Source of the DNA: Pseudarthrobacter defluvii
GTDB taxonomy: Bacteria > Actinomycetota > Actinomycetes > Actinomycetales > Micrococcaceae
Direction: 5' to 3'
Assembly (NCBI RefSeq): GCF_030323865.1
Contig: NZ_CP066362.1
Location: 1,984,001 to 2,048,000, forward strand
DNA: 64,000 nucleotides
The notes beneath the pieces were generated by a model. The model did not search any database and was not told the DNA's origin. It saw nothing but the letters and a program-made list of their open reading frames with translations. The translations under genes were made by a program, and so were the position numbers. Shown piece by piece: positions 1-10,533 of the stretch (the first letter of the stretch is position 1; each line of letters opens with the position of its first letter).

Positions 1-285
1 CACTGGGTGCCCCAGCTCCGCCCGCAGACCGGCCTGGACAAGGACGTCAGTGACTATGTGCTGGAGGCCGAGGGCGTCAAGAACTTCGTGGACCGCTACG
101 TCCTTGCCCTGGAACCCGTCCTGGAGGGGTACCGCAGGGAAAACAAGCACTACGCCACCATCGCCGTGGGCTGCACCGGCGGGAAGCACCGCTCCGTTGC
201 CGTGGCCGTGGAACTTTCGAAGAAACTCGCACAGTATCCGCGGGTCACGGTGACCACCGCGCACCGGGATCTGGGCCGCGAGTAA
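1..285 (+). CDS. rapZ: RNase adapter protein RapZ, C-terminal part (5' end outside window)
   Basis: This is the last 94 codons of a RapZ-family protein (formerly YvcJ). RapZ proteins bind nucleotides and, in enterobacteria, control small-RNA decay; the actinobacterial role is less clear. The fragment opens in frame with [13 protein letters not shown] and contains the family hallmark [10 protein letters not shown], followed by the terminal AHRDLG. The N-terminal P-loop kinase-like domain lies upstream of the window. The stop codon overlaps the start of the next gene by one base, so rapZ, yvcK and whiA are probably cotranscribed, as in many Gram-positive bacteria. Identity is secure; only the length is unknown. 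Confidence 0.95.
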   Translation, partial: HWVPQLRPQTGLDKDVSDYVLEAEGVKNFVDRYVLALEPVLEGYRRENKHYATIAVGCTGGKHRSVAVAVELSKKLAQYPRVTVTTAHRDLGRE

Positions 286-1304
286 TGGCCCTGTTTACCG
301 GAGCCCTGCCCCTGGTGCCGCCGGCCGCTGGTAAGGGCTCGGGCCAGCAGGACAAGGGTCCCAACGTGGTGGCCTTGGGCGGCGGCCACGGCCTGGCGGC
401 CTCGCTCTCGGCACTGCGGCTGCTCACCTCCGAGCTCACCGCGGTGGTCACGGTAGCGGACGACGGCGGCTCGTCCGGGCGTCTGCGCGAGGAGTACGGC
501 GTCCTACCGCCGGGAGACCTCCGCATGGCACTGTCCGCGCTCTGCGACGACACAGACTGGGGCCGCACCTGGCGCGATGTCATGCAGCACCGGTTCCGAG
601 CCGGGAAGGGCCCGGGCGGCTCCCTTGACGAGCACGCCATGGGCAACCTGTTGATCGTGACGCTTTGGGAACTGCTGGGCGACGCCGTCGCAGGGCTCAA
701 GTGGGCCGGAGCGCTGCTCGGGGCACGGGGGCAGGTCCTGCCCATGTCAACCGTTCCGCTCACCATCGAAGGCGATGTGCGCGTGACCGCCCCGGACGGT
801 GGCACCAGCCTCCAGACCATCCGCGGCCAGGCGCGCTGTGCCGTGGCCGGTTCGTTGGAGGAAGTCCGGCTCCTGCCCGAGGCAGCCCCGGCGTGCACTG
901 ATGCCCTGACGGCCATCGAACTGGCGGACTGGGTGGTCCTCGGCCCCGGCTCCTGGTACACGTCGGTCCTGCCGCACCTGCTCCTGCCGGAGATGCGGCA
1001 GGCCCTGTGCAGCACGCCGGCCAAGCGCTGCCTGACCATGAACCTTGCCACGGACACCAAGGAAACCAGCGGCATGACGGCCGCGGACCACCTGCACGTC
1101 CTTCGGCGCTACGCCCCGGAGTTCAGCGTGGACGTGGTCCTGGCCGATCCGGCGTCGGTGCCGGACAGGCAGGAGTTCGAGAAGGCTGCCGGCATGCTCG
1201 GAGCGGAAGTTGTCTTGGGTAAAGTAGGGGCGTCGGGACGCCGGCCCGTCCACGAGCCGCTTCGGCTGGCCACGGCGTACCAGGACATTTTTGGGAACAG
1301 TTAG
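285..1304 (+). CDS. yvcK: Gluconeogenesis factor YvcK (CofD-like)
   Basis: This 339-residue protein belongs to the YvcK/CofD-like family, which binds UDP-sugars and links carbon metabolism to cell-wall synthesis and cell shape. The N-terminal region has the GGGHGL nucleotide-binding loop, then a VTVADDGGSSGRLR block and a PPGDLR block, both typical of the family. A later GPGSWYTSVLPHLL stretch matches the conserved C-terminal half. The ATG overlaps the rapZ TAA by one base, which suggests translational coupling. The gene is followed nine bases later by whiA. Length is normal for the family (about 310-350 residues). Confidence 0.93.
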   Translation: MALFTGALPLVPPAAGKGSGQQDKGPNVVALGGGHGLAASLSALRLLTSELTAVVTVADDGGSSGRLREEYGVLPPGDLRMALSALCDDTDWGRTWRDVMQHRFRAGKGPGGSLDEHAMGNLLIVTLWELLGDAVAGLKWAGALLGARGQVLPMSTVPLTIEGDVRVTAPDGGTSLQTIRGQARCAVAGSLEEVRLLPEAAPACTDALTAIELADWVVLGPGSWYTSVLPHLLLPEMRQALCSTPAKRCLTMNLATDTKETSGMTAADHLHVLRRYAPEFSVDVVLADPASVPDRQEFEKAAGMLGAEVVLGKVGASGRRPVHEPLRLATAYQDIFGNS

Positions 1305-1313
1305 GAAGGTGCC

Positions 1314-2294
1314 ATGGCACTGACAGCATCAGTCAAGGAAGAACTGTCCCGTCTGGACATCAAGAAGTCATCAGTGCGCAAGGCTGAAGTCTCCGCAATG
1401 CTCCGGTTCGCCGGGGGACTGCACATCATCTCCGGCAGGATCGTCATCGAGGCGGAAGTGGACCTGGCGTCCACTGCCCGCAGGCTCCGCGCCGCCATCG
1501 CCGAGGTCTATGGCCACCAGAGCGAAATCATCGTAGTCTCCGCCGGCGGACTGCGGCGCGCCAGCCGTTACGTGGTGCGGGTTGTCCGTGACGGCGAGGC
1601 GCTGGCCCGCCAGACCGGCCTCCTGGACGGACGGGGCCGTCCCGTGCGCGGGCTGCCATCCGCCGTCGTCAATGGTTCCGCGGCGGACGCCGAAGCCGTG
1701 TGGCGCGGTGCGTTCCTGGCCCACGGCTCGTTGACCGAACCTGGCCGATCGTCGTCGCTGGAGGTCACCTGCCCCGGGCCCGAATCTGCCCTGGCCCTGG
1801 TTGGCGCCGCCCGCCGGCTGGACATCCAGGCCAAAGCGCGGGAGGTCAGGGGAGTGGACCGCGTGGTCATCCGCGACGGGGACACCATCGCGGCGCTCCT
1901 GACACGCATGGGCGCGCACGACGCGCTGATGGTGTGGGAGGAACGCCGCATGCGCAAGGAAGTCCGCGCCACCGCCAACCGGCTTGCCAACTTCGATGAC
2001 GCCAACCTGCGGCGCTCTGCCCAGGCCGCCGTGGCCGCCGGTGCCCGCGTGGAGCGTGCGCTGGAGATCCTGGGCGACGACGTTCCGGACCACCTGAAAT
2101 ACGCCGGCGAGCTTCGCGTGGCGCACAAGCAGGCCAGCCTCGACGAGCTTGGCCGGCTGGCCGACCCCGTCATGACCAAGGACGCCATTGCCGGGCGCAT
2201 CCGCCGGCTGCTGGCCATGGCTGACAAACGCGCACTTGACCTCGGCGTTCCCGGAACGGACGCCAATGTGACGCCCGAAATGCTGGACGAGTAA
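1314..2294 (+). CDS. whiA: DNA-binding protein WhiA (sporulation/cell-division regulator family)
   Basis: WhiA couples a degenerate LAGLIDADG homing-endonuclease fold to a C-terminal helix-turn-helix. In streptomycetes it activates sporulation septation genes, while in non-sporulating actinobacteria and Firmicutes it affects division and chromosome handling. The N-terminus [14 protein letters not shown], the internal [18 protein letters not shown] segment and the C-terminal [20 protein letters not shown] helix-turn-helix are diagnostic. The start is preceded by AGGAAGG. It closes the rapZ-yvcK-whiA unit. An imperfect GC hairpin without a T-run (2320-2338) lies between it and the next gene. 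Confidence 0.95.
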   Translation: MALTASVKEELSRLDIKKSSVRKAEVSAMLRFAGGLHIISGRIVIEAEVDLASTARRLRAAIAEVYGHQSEIIVVSAGGLRRASRYVVRVVRDGEALARQTGLLDGRGRPVRGLPSAVVNGSAADAEAVWRGAFLAHGSLTEPGRSSSLEVTCPGPESALALVGAARRLDIQAKAREVRGVDRVVIRDGDTIAALLTRMGAHDALMVWEERRMRKEVRATANRLANFDDANLRRSAQAAVAAGARVERALEILGDDVPDHLKYAGELRVAHKQASLDELGRLADPVMTKDAIAGRIRRLLAMADKRALDLGVPGTDANVTPEMLDE

Positions 2295-2395
2295 GCGCCC
2301 CATAGAATCAAGAAGAATTCCGGGCACCAGCTGCCCGGATGCACAATCCGAGAGTTACCAACCGGACCTCCGGGTCCACGATATTGGAGGATTTT

Positions 2396-3022
2396 GTGAC
2401 CGAGTACGTTTTGCCGGAACTCAGCTACGACTACGCCGCCCTTGAACCGCACATTTCTGCGCGGATCATGGAGCTGCACCACAGCAAGCACCACGCCGCC
2501 TACGTGGCAGGCGCCAACAACGCGCTGGCCCAGCTGGCCGAGGCTCGTGAAAAGGGCGACTTCGCCAACATCAACCGGCTTTCCAAGGACCTCGCGTTCC
2601 ACACCGGCGGCCACGTCAACCACTCCGTGTTCTGGAAGAACCTCTCCCCGGACGGCGGCGACAAGCCCGAAGGTGAGCTGGCTGCCGCAATCGATGACGC
2701 TTTTGGCTCCTTCGATGCCTTCCGCGCCCAGTTCTCCGCCGCAGCCCTCGGCCTGCAGGGATCGGGCTGGGGCTTCCTGGCCTACGAGCCCATCGGCGGA
2801 AACCTGGTCATCGAGCAGCTCTACGACCAGCAGGGCAACACCGCACTGGGAACCATCCCGCTGCTGATGCTGGACATGTGGGAGCACGCCTTCTACCTGG
2901 ACTACGTCAACGTCAAGGCCGACTACGTCAAGGCGTTCTGGAACATCGTGAACTGGGCAGATGTTGCCCAGCGCTTCGAGGCAGCACGCGCCAACGCCAC
3001 GGGACTCATCACCCTCCCGTAG
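2396..3022 (+). CDS. sodA: Superoxide dismutase (Fe/Mn type)
   Basis: This cytosolic enzyme dismutes superoxide to peroxide and oxygen. The GTG start at 2396 is chosen because GGAGG at 2386-2390 sits five bases upstream and the product then begins with the usual [17 protein letters not shown]. An upstream in-frame ATG at 2339 would add 19 residues that do not look like the family. The product is 208 residues long. Metal ligands are visible in the MELHHSKHH block, the [10 protein letters not shown] block and the [10 protein letters not shown] block. Metal preference (Mn or Fe) cannot be decided by eye. A strong hairpin follows 69 bases after the stop. Confidence 0.95.
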   Translation: MTEYVLPELSYDYAALEPHISARIMELHHSKHHAAYVAGANNALAQLAEAREKGDFANINRLSKDLAFHTGGHVNHSVFWKNLSPDGGDKPEGELAAAIDDAFGSFDAFRAQFSAAALGLQGSGWGFLAYEPIGGNLVIEQLYDQQGNTALGTIPLLMLDMWEHAFYLDYVNVKADYVKAFWNIVNWADVAQRFEAARANATGLITLP

Positions 3023-3050
3023 TGATGCGCGTTATACATCGCTGTAATAA

Positions 3051-4292
<1,242 letters not shown>

Positions 4293-4302
4293 GGTTAGAC
4301 AC

Positions 4303-5529
4303 ATGACATCTCACACCCTCAACGAACTGATCGCTGAAGGTGTCCGCGGGCGGCACATTCTGGTTCGAAGTGACCTGAATGTGCCGCTCGACGGCTCTAC
4401 AGTCACTGACGACGGCCGTATCAAGGCCTCACTGCCAGTGCTGGCAAAGCTCACGGACGCCGGTGCCCGCGTGCTGGTAACAGCCCACCTTGGACGCCCC
4501 AAGGGCGCTCCGGAAGACAAGTACTCCCTGCGGCCCGCAGCGGACCGGCTCGCCGAACTGGCCGGCTTCAAGGTGACCCTTGCCGCCGACACCGTCGGTG
4601 ATGCCGCCAAGTCTGCGGCGGCGTCCCTGCAGGACGGCGAAGCCCTGGTCCTCGAGAACGTCCGCTTCGACGCCCGAGAAACCAGCAAGGACGACGCCGA
4701 ACGCGGCGCCTTCGCCGATGAACTGGTAGCCCTCACCGGCAGCAACGGCGCTTACGTGGACGATGCCTTCGGCGCCGTGCACCGCAAGCACGCCAGTGTC
4801 TACGACGTCGCCACCCGGCTGCCGTCGTACCAGGGCGACCTGGTGCACACCGAGGTGGAGGTCCTCCGGAAGCTGACCACCGACACCCAGCGCCCTTACG
4901 TCGTGGTGCTCGGCGGCTCGAAGGTCTCGGACAAGCTCGCGGTCATCGCCAACCTGATCGGCAAGGCTGACACCATCCTGGTGGGCGGCGGCATGCTGTT
5001 CACCTTCCTGGCAGCCCGGGGCCACAAGGTCGCCTCGAGCCTGCTCGAGGAAGACCAGATCCCCGTGGTCCAGGACTACCTGAAGCGGGCCGCGGACGCA
5101 GGGACCGTGTTCGTGGTTCCCACGGACGTGGTCGTGGCGGAGAAGTTTGCCGCCGACGCCGCTCACGAAACGGTTGCCGCCGACGCCATTGAGGGCAGCA
5201 GTTTCGGCGCGCAGGGCATCGGCCTGGACATCGGACCCGATACCGCCGCCGCCTTTGCTGAACAGATCAAGGGCGCACGCACCGTCTTCTGGAACGGCCC
5301 CATGGGTGTCTTCGAGTTCGAAGCATTCTCGGCAGGCACGCGCGCCATTGCGCAGGCCCTGACCGAAACCGACGGCTTCACAGTGGTGGGCGGCGGCGAC
5401 TCCGCTGCAGCAGTACGCACCCTGGGGTTCGCCGACGACCAGTTCGGCCACATTTCCACGGGCGGCGGCGCAAGCCTGGAATACCTTGAAGGCAAGGAAC
5501 TCCCGGGCCTCAGCGTCCTGGACCGGTAG
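4303..5529 (+). CDS. pgk: Phosphoglycerate kinase
   Basis: This enzyme transfers phosphate between 1,3-bisphosphoglycerate and ADP. The product has 408 residues, typical for actinobacteria. It starts at the ATG at 4303, ten bases after the gap stop; a longer in-frame ORF beginning inside gap is rejected. Conserved blocks include [29 protein letters not shown], the substrate-loop [10 protein letters not shown], the [11 protein letters not shown] block, [14 protein letters not shown] and the nucleotide loop GGGDSAAAV. Second gene of the gap-pgk-tpiA-secG unit. Confidence 0.97.
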   Translation: MTSHTLNELIAEGVRGRHILVRSDLNVPLDGSTVTDDGRIKASLPVLAKLTDAGARVLVTAHLGRPKGAPEDKYSLRPAADRLAELAGFKVTLAADTVGDAAKSAAASLQDGEALVLENVRFDARETSKDDAERGAFADELVALTGSNGAYVDDAFGAVHRKHASVYDVATRLPSYQGDLVHTEVEVLRKLTTDTQRPYVVVLGGSKVSDKLAVIANLIGKADTILVGGGMLFTFLAARGHKVASSLLEEDQIPVVQDYLKRAADAGTVFVVPTDVVVAEKFAADAAHETVAADAIEGSSFGAQGIGLDIGPDTAAAFAEQIKGARTVFWNGPMGVFEFEAFSAGTRAIAQALTETDGFTVVGGGDSAAAVRTLGFADDQFGHISTGGGASLEYLEGKELPGLSVLDR

Positions 5530-5547
5530 TACGGCCCCGCAGTCCTC

Positions 5548-5582
5548 CGGCCGGCAGGTTGCCCGCGGCAGCCTGCCGGCCG
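5548..5582 (+). repeat. Intra-operon hairpin between pgk and tpiA
   Basis: A perfect 11-bp inverted repeat (cggccggcagg / cctgccggccg) with a 13-base loop occupies the 83-base gap between pgk and tpiA. It lacks a T-run. It may set mRNA stability or partial termination inside the glycolytic operon; function is inferred. Confidence 0.5.
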
Positions 5583-5612
5583 CACACATATCAAGAACCT
5601 TTTGGAGATTAC

Positions 5613-6428
5613 GTGACTACGTCAACGAACGGCGCTTTCGACCGCAAACCCTTCATCGCGGGCAACTGGAAAATGAACATGGACCACGTGCAGGGCATCA
5701 CCCTCCTGCAGAAGCTGGCGTGGACCCTCTCCGATGCCAAGCACGACTATAGCCGCGTGGAGGTTGCCGTCTTCCCGCCGTTCACCGACCTCCGCGGCGT
5801 GCAGACCCTGGTCCAGGGTGACGACCTGCAGGTCGCCTACGGCGGCCAGGACCTCTCGCAGTTCGATTCCGGCGCCTACACCGGCGACATTTCGGGCCAG
5901 TTCCTGAACAAGCTCGGCTGCAAGTACGTCCTGGTGGGCCACAGCGAACGCCGCACCATCCACAACGAATCCGACGACGTCCTCAATGCCAAGGTCAAGG
6001 CCGCCTTCAAGCACGGCGTTATTCCGGTTCTCTGCGTCGGTGAGGGCCTGGAGATCCGCCAGGCCGGAACCCACGTTGACCACACCCTGCAGCAGCTGCG
6101 GGCCGGAGTGGCTGGGCTAACCAACGAACAGGCCGCCGAACTGGTGGTTGCGTACGAGCCCGTCTGGGCCATCGGCACGGGCGAGGTGGCCGGACCGGAG
6201 GACGCACAAGAAATGTGCGCCGCCATCCGGGCAGAACTCGAAAGCCTCTTCGGCGCCGACGTGGCCGCCAAGACCCGCCTCCTCTACGGCGGTTCGGTCA
6301 AGGCCAACAACGCCGCTGCCATCCTCCAGGAGCGCGACGTGGACGGCCTCCTGGTGGGCGGCGCCAGCCTTGACCCGGCGGAGTTTGCTAATATTGTCAG
6401 GTTCGAGAGCCACCTGGTCGCGGACTAA
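5613..6428 (+). CDS. tpiA: Triosephosphate isomerase
   Basis: This enzyme interconverts dihydroxyacetone phosphate and glyceraldehyde 3-phosphate. The GTG at 5613 follows GGAG at 5604-5607, giving a 271-residue product. Family motifs are FIAGNWKMN (substrate lysine), GHSERR (electrophilic histidine), the catalytic-glutamate block [11 protein letters not shown] and the phosphate-binding [10 protein letters not shown] and LLVGGASLD segments. An in-frame ATG at 5559 lies in the hairpin region and is rejected. The position between pgk and secG is the standard actinobacterial order. Confidence 0.97.
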   Translation: MTTSTNGAFDRKPFIAGNWKMNMDHVQGITLLQKLAWTLSDAKHDYSRVEVAVFPPFTDLRGVQTLVQGDDLQVAYGGQDLSQFDSGAYTGDISGQFLNKLGCKYVLVGHSERRTIHNESDDVLNAKVKAAFKHGVIPVLCVGEGLEIRQAGTHVDHTLQQLRAGVAGLTNEQAAELVVAYEPVWAIGTGEVAGPEDAQEMCAAIRAELESLFGADVAAKTRLLYGGSVKANNAAAILQERDVDGLLVGGASLDPAEFANIVRFESHLVAD

Positions 6429-6476
6429 CCCGCAACCAGCGCACACTCCCGCAAATCCAACTTCTGAAAGGCCGTC

Positions 6477-6731
6477 GTGGACGTTCTTCATGTCATTCTG
6501 CAGATCCTCCTGGGCATCACCAGCCTCCTGCTGACGCTGCTGATCCTCCTGCACAAGGGACGCGGCGGCGGCTTGTCCGATATGTTCGGCGGCGGCATGA
6601 GTTCAGGACTCAGCTCTTCAGGTGTGGCAGAACGGAACCTCAACCGCTTCACCATCATCCTGGGCGTCACCTGGGGCGTGGTGATCATCGCGCTCGGCCT
6701 GATCATGCGGTTCAGCGGCGGGGACTCCTAG
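6477..6731 (+). CDS. secG: Preprotein translocase subunit SecG
   Basis: This small membrane subunit of SecYEG stimulates protein export. The product has 84 residues with two hydrophobic segments (about 4-25 and 58-76) separated by the glycine/serine-rich cytosolic loop LSDMFGGGMSSGLSSSG, which is typical of SecG. The GTG start at 6477 has GAAAGG just upstream. It is the last gene of the glycolytic unit and is followed by a strong terminator. Confidence 0.93.
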   Translation: MDVLHVILQILLGITSLLLTLLILLHKGRGGGLSDMFGGGMSSGLSSSGVAERNLNRFTIILGVTWGVVIIALGLIMRFSGGDS

Positions 6732-6790
6732 GCGCTGGGCAACGCGACACAAGGTCCTTTCGGCCCTGCCGGCCGCTGGGACTGCCAACT

Positions 6791-6829
6791 AAACTGTGGT
6801 TGACGGAATCCGTCAGCCACAGTTTTTTT
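6791..6829 (+). terminator. Rho-independent terminator after secG
   Basis: A 16-bp perfect stem (aaactgtggttgacgg / ccgtcagccacagttt) with a three-base loop is followed by a run of T. This is one of the clearest intrinsic terminators in the window and ends the gap-pgk-tpiA-secG transcript. Confidence 0.92.
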
Positions 6830-6862
6830 GTTCCTGAACGCAGACATGAGGCAGGAGTTGCC

Positions 6863-7261
6863 ATGGTCCACCCAGCATCAGGCTTCCGGGGCACCCGCGC
6901 GGGCGTGATCGCAGGTTCCGGCTCGACGCTGCAATCGAATGATGACTCGTCCTCCCAGCCTTTGCCGCGCATCAGGGTGTCTTACTGGTGCGCCAAGGGC
7001 CACGAGACCCAGCCCGTGTTCTTGAAGATGCCTGAGGACCAGATTCCCCGGACATGGGACTGCCGGCGCTGCGGCGGCACTGCTACCCGTGACAGCCAGG
7101 CGGTAGCTCCGGACGACCCCTTCGACGACGGTTACAAGAGCCATCTGGAATACGTTAAAGAGCGGCGCTCCGGCCAGGACGCCGAAGACGTCCTGGCCGG
7201 AGCGCTGGAAAAGCTACGCGCCCGCGGCGTCCTTCCGGACCAGTTGCTGCGGGACACGTGA
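6863..7261 (+). CDS. rbpA: RNA polymerase-binding protein RbpA
   Basis: RbpA is an actinobacteria-specific factor that binds sigma and core RNA polymerase and stabilises open complexes. The product has 132 residues. The N-terminal tail with GFRGTRAG, the RbpA core with CAKGHE and the CRRCGG pair of the zinc ribbon, and the C-terminal sigma-interaction segment (SHLEYVKERRS) are all present. The ATG at 6863 follows CAGGAG; an earlier in-frame start at 6800 lies inside the secG terminator and is rejected. The last 48 bases overlap the 3' end of pgl on the other strand. Confidence 0.93.
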   Translation: MVHPASGFRGTRAGVIAGSGSTLQSNDDSSSQPLPRIRVSYWCAKGHETQPVFLKMPEDQIPRTWDCRRCGGTATRDSQAVAPDDPFDDGYKSHLEYVKERRSGQDAEDVLAGALEKLRARGVLPDQLLRDT

Positions 7262-8032
7262 GGCCGCGTTCTCGTCAATCAGCCACAGAGTGCGGGACGT
7301 ACCGCGGGGGCCCGAGGCAGGCACCTGCACCGGGTTGGCCCCGGCCAGGGCAAGTCCCACGGCGCCGGCCTTGTCCTCGCCGGCTACTACCATCCACACC
7401 TCGGCCGCCCTGTTGATGGCGGGAAGGGTAAGGGAAATGCGCAGCGGCGGCGGCTTGGGAGAGTTCCGGACGCCCACCACCGTGCGGTCTTTTTCCCGGA
7501 TCCCAGCCTGTTCCGGGAACAGCGATGCGATATGGGCGTCGGGTCCCACACCGAGCAGCACCACGTCGAGCCGGGGCAGCGACGAAGGCTCCTCTGGCCG
7601 GTCGTCGGACATATCGGCCGCATGCTCGGCCGCTGCCGCTTCCCTCAGTTGCCGGGCGTAATCATCCGCGGCCTCCTCGGGAGTGTCGAAATCGTCAGAC
7701 GAGCCGGGCGAATGGATGCGTTCCGGGTCCACCGGAATATGGGAGAGCAACGCTTCAAACGCCTGCTTCGTGTTGCGGTCCGGATCAGCAGAACCAACAA
7801 AGCGTTCGTCACCCCACCAGAAGTTGACCTTGGACCAGTCGACGGCGGGCGCCGCCGGTGAGTCCGCAACGGCCTTCAGCGTGCCGATCCCCACGGTTCC
7901 CCCGGTGAGCACCACGGTGGCTTCGCCGTACTTGTCCTGCACATCGACGAGCTTGGTGATCAGGCGTGCGGCGATGGCGGCCATGAGGACGGACGAATCA
8001 GGATGGATGCTTACTCGTGGGTCAACGCTCAC
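7214..8032 (-). CDS. pgl: 6-phosphogluconolactonase
   Basis: This enzyme hydrolyses 6-phosphogluconolactone in the oxidative pentose-phosphate pathway. The product is a 272-residue member of the DevB/SugarP isomerase-like family. Visible motifs are LTGGTVGI near residue 45, the WGDERFV block and the VVLLGVGPDAHIASLFP block with the conserved histidine. It overlaps opcA by 11 bases and is the last gene of the tkt-tal-pgi-zwf-opcA-pgl operon. Its 3' end runs 48 bases into the rbpA coding region in the opposite direction, so the two mRNAs are complementary there. Confidence 0.93.
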   Translation of the reverse strand: MSVDPRVSIHPDSSVLMAAIAARLITKLVDVQDKYGEATVVLTGGTVGIGTLKAVADSPAAPAVDWSKVNFWWGDERFVGSADPDRNTKQAFEALLSHIPVDPERIHSPGSSDDFDTPEEAADDYARQLREAAAAEHAADMSDDRPEEPSSLPRLDVVLLGVGPDAHIASLFPEQAGIREKDRTVVGVRNSPKPPPLRISLTLPAINRAAEVWMVVAGEDKAGAVGLALAGANPVQVPASGPRGTSRTLWLIDENAASRVPQQLVRKDAAGA

Positions 8033-8963
8033 TGGGTCGGACGCTCCTTAGATTGGTACGTGGCAGTCCAATAGTAATCACTTCACCAAACACTTCATCC
8101 GGGTCCAGACGGCGGAGTTCCTCTGCGAGGCAGTCGCGGAGGCTGCGGCGCGGGAGGGAGATCCGCTGGGCCGGCTGGCCCGGCTGGGTCAGTTCCGCCA
8201 CGGACAGTCCCGGCCGGAACAGCTGGACGTCGCCGCCTGGGCGGGTGAGGCGGACGCGCCGGATTCCGGTTCCAGCCGGGTCCGCCACGATGGTCACGGG
8301 GGCATCCAGGGTCAGCGTGAGCCAGGCCGCGAGCAGGATGGTGGAGGGTGAGTCCGAGGCACCCTCGACGGCGACGGCCGTCACCGGGGAGGAGTCCACT
8401 TCATCAAGGGCCGCAGCGAGCTGGATGCGCCAGTTGGTAAGGCGGGTCCAAGCGAGGTCGGTGTCGCCGGCCTTGTAGGTTTGGTGGATGCGTTCCAGGG
8501 CGGCCTGGGGATCCGGTTCGTTCGCGGAGTCGGTGATCCTGCGGTGTGCGATGGCGCCGATGGAGGTTTCGCAGGCGTTCTCGGGGGCGCCGTGCGGCCA
8601 CCAGGCCACGATGGGTGCGTCCGGGAGCAGCAGCGCCGCGACCAGGGACTCGGATTCGTGCGCGAGCTGACCGTAGCCGCGCAGCACAATGACCTCCGAG
8701 GCCCCGGCATCCCCGCCAACGCGGATCTGCGCGTCCAGCCGATCCTTGGCGTCTTTCCCGGCGTCGGCGAGCACGATGATCCGGCAGGGGTGTTCACGGG
8801 AGGCGTCGTTCGCGGCCTCGATCGCTTCTTCCTCGAGCCCGGACTTGGTGACCACCACCAGGGTCAGGACCCGGCCCAGGGCGATCACTCCACCCTGCTC
8901 GCGCAGGGCCATGAGTTTCTTGGAGACCTTGGACGTGGTGGTATCTGGCAGGTTAACGATCAT
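8022..8963 (-). CDS. opcA: Glucose-6-phosphate dehydrogenase assembly protein OpcA
   Basis: OpcA is required for full activity of glucose-6-phosphate dehydrogenase in actinobacteria and cyanobacteria, probably as a redox-responsive effector. The product has 313 residues and starts MIVNLPDTTTSKVSKKL, the normal actinobacterial N-terminus. Conserved features are the MALREQGGVIALGRVLTL segment and the APIVAWWPHGAPEN block. Its start overlaps the zwf stop codon in an ATGA arrangement, so the two are translationally coupled, which fits partner proteins made in step. Confidence 0.94.
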   Translation of the reverse strand: MIVNLPDTTTSKVSKKLMALREQGGVIALGRVLTLVVVTKSGLEEEAIEAANDASREHPCRIIVLADAGKDAKDRLDAQIRVGGDAGASEVIVLRGYGQLAHESESLVAALLLPDAPIVAWWPHGAPENACETSIGAIAHRRITDSANEPDPQAALERIHQTYKAGDTDLAWTRLTNWRIQLAAALDEVDSSPVTAVAVEGASDSPSTILLAAWLTLTLDAPVTIVADPAGTGIRRVRLTRPGGDVQLFRPGLSVAELTQPGQPAQRISLPRRSLRDCLAEELRRLDPDEVFGEVITIGLPRTNLRSVRPSER

Positions 8964-10519
8964 GGCCTTCTCCAGGTTCGTCCGTCACGGGCCAGCAGCT
9001 CATCAGCGCTGGCGGGGCCCCAGGAGCCGGGGGCGTAGGGTTCAGGCTGTTCGTTCAGCGACGCCCAGTATTCCTCAAACGGGTCGAGGATCTTCCAGGA
9101 CAGCTCCACTTCCTCATGCCGAGGGAACAACGGCGGCTCACCCAGCAACACATCCAGGATCAACCGCTCGTAGGCCTCGGGGGAGGATTCGGTGAAGGAG
9201 TGCCCGTAGCCGAAGTCCATCGTGACATCCCGGACTTCCATCTGGGTGCCCGGGACCTTGGACCCGAACCGGATGGTGACGCCCTCGTCCGGCTGTACAC
9301 GGATGACCACCGCGTTCTGCCCGAAGTCGTCCTCACCGTGGTCACGGAACAGCAGGTTGGGGGCGCGCTTGAATACGACCGCAATCTCCGTCACCCGCCT
9401 GCCCAGGCGTTTGCCGGCACGCAGGTAGAACGGCACTCCTGACCAGCGCCGCGTGTGGATGTCCACCCGCACCGCCGCATAGGTTTCCGTGGTGGAGTCC
9501 GCCGGGATGCCTTCCTCCTCCAGGTAGCCCAGGACCTGCTCCCCGCCCTGCCAGCCACCGCTGAATTGTCCCCGCGCCGAATGCGTGGAGAGGTCTTCGG
9601 GGAGTTTGACCGCGGCGAGGACCTTTTCCTTTTCCGCGCGCAGGTCATCGGCGTTGAACGAGATCGGCTCTTCCATCGCCGTCAGCGCCAGCAGCTGCAG
9701 GAGGTGGTTCTGGATCACGTCCCGTGCCGCTCCGACGCCGTCGTAGTACCCTGCCCGGCCGCCGGTGCCGATGTCCTCGGCCATCGTGATCTGGACATGG
9801 TCCACGTAGTTGGCGTTCCACAACGGCTCGAACAACTGGTTCGCGAACCGCAGCGCCAGGATGTTCTGAACCGTTTCCTTGCCCAGGTAATGGTCGATCC
9901 GGAACACTGCATCCGGCGGAAACACCGATTCGACGATGTCGTTGAGCTTCCGCGCCGATTCCAGGTCGTGGCCGAACGGCTTCTCGATCACCACGCGCCG
10001 CCATTTGTCGCCCTCGGCCTGCGCAAGGCCGTGCTTGGACAGCTGCCGGCAGACCTGTTCGAACGCCTTGGGCGGGATCGACAGATAGAACGCGTGATTC
10101 CCGCGGGTGCCGCGGACGTCGTCGAGTTCCTTGATCGTCTCACCCAGACGCTCAAAGGCTGCGTCGTCGTCGAACTCGCCCTGGACAAACCGGATGCCCT
10201 CGGACAACTGGTTCCAGACCGCCTCATCAAACGGCGTCCGGGCGTGTGCCTGCACGGAGGCCTTCACCTCAGCGGCGAAATCCTCCTTGTCCCATTCCCG
10301 GCGGGCGAAACCCACCAACGCGAAACTCGGCGGCAACAACCCACGATTGGCCAAGTCATACACCGCCGGCATCAGCTTCTTCCGGGCGAGGTCCCCCGTC
10401 ACCCCAAACAACACAAGCGACGACGGACCTGCGATCCGGTTCAAACGACGGTCACGAGGATCACGCAACGGATTACGCCCGCGGCCTGCGCCCTTCCGGC
10501 CGTATTCAGTTTCTGGCAT
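8960..10519 (-). CDS. zwf: Glucose-6-phosphate 1-dehydrogenase
   Basis: This enzyme catalyses the first step of the oxidative pentose-phosphate pathway, producing NADPH. The product has 519 residues. The N-terminal Rossmann segment LVLFGVTGDLARKKLMPAVY and the substrate/catalytic motif RIDHYLGKE (residues 207-215) are intact, as are VIEKPFGHDL and YLRAGKRL. It sits between pgi (15 bases upstream) and opcA (4-base overlap). The N-terminus carries about 30 basic, arginine-rich residues before the Rossmann fold, longer than in some relatives, so a later start is possible. Confidence 0.96.
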   Translation of the reverse strand: MPETEYGRKGAGRGRNPLRDPRDRRLNRIAGPSSLVLFGVTGDLARKKLMPAVYDLANRGLLPPSFALVGFARREWDKEDFAAEVKASVQAHARTPFDEAVWNQLSEGIRFVQGEFDDDAAFERLGETIKELDDVRGTRGNHAFYLSIPPKAFEQVCRQLSKHGLAQAEGDKWRRVVIEKPFGHDLESARKLNDIVESVFPPDAVFRIDHYLGKETVQNILALRFANQLFEPLWNANYVDHVQITMAEDIGTGGRAGYYDGVGAARDVIQNHLLQLLALTAMEEPISFNADDLRAEKEKVLAAVKLPEDLSTHSARGQFSGGWQGGEQVLGYLEEEGIPADSTTETYAAVRVDIHTRRWSGVPFYLRAGKRLGRRVTEIAVVFKRAPNLLFRDHGEDDFGQNAVVIRVQPDEGVTIRFGSKVPGTQMEVRDVTMDFGYGHSFTESSPEAYERLILDVLLGEPPLFPRHEEVELSWKILDPFEEYWASLNEQPEPYAPGSWGPASADELLARDGRTWRRP

Positions 10520-10533
10520 ATTGCTTTTGCGCC

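Noticed and set aside
2320-2338. Hairpin between whiA and sodA as a terminator
   Set aside because: The stem is only seven bases with no T-run, and sodA follows closely; too weak to call.
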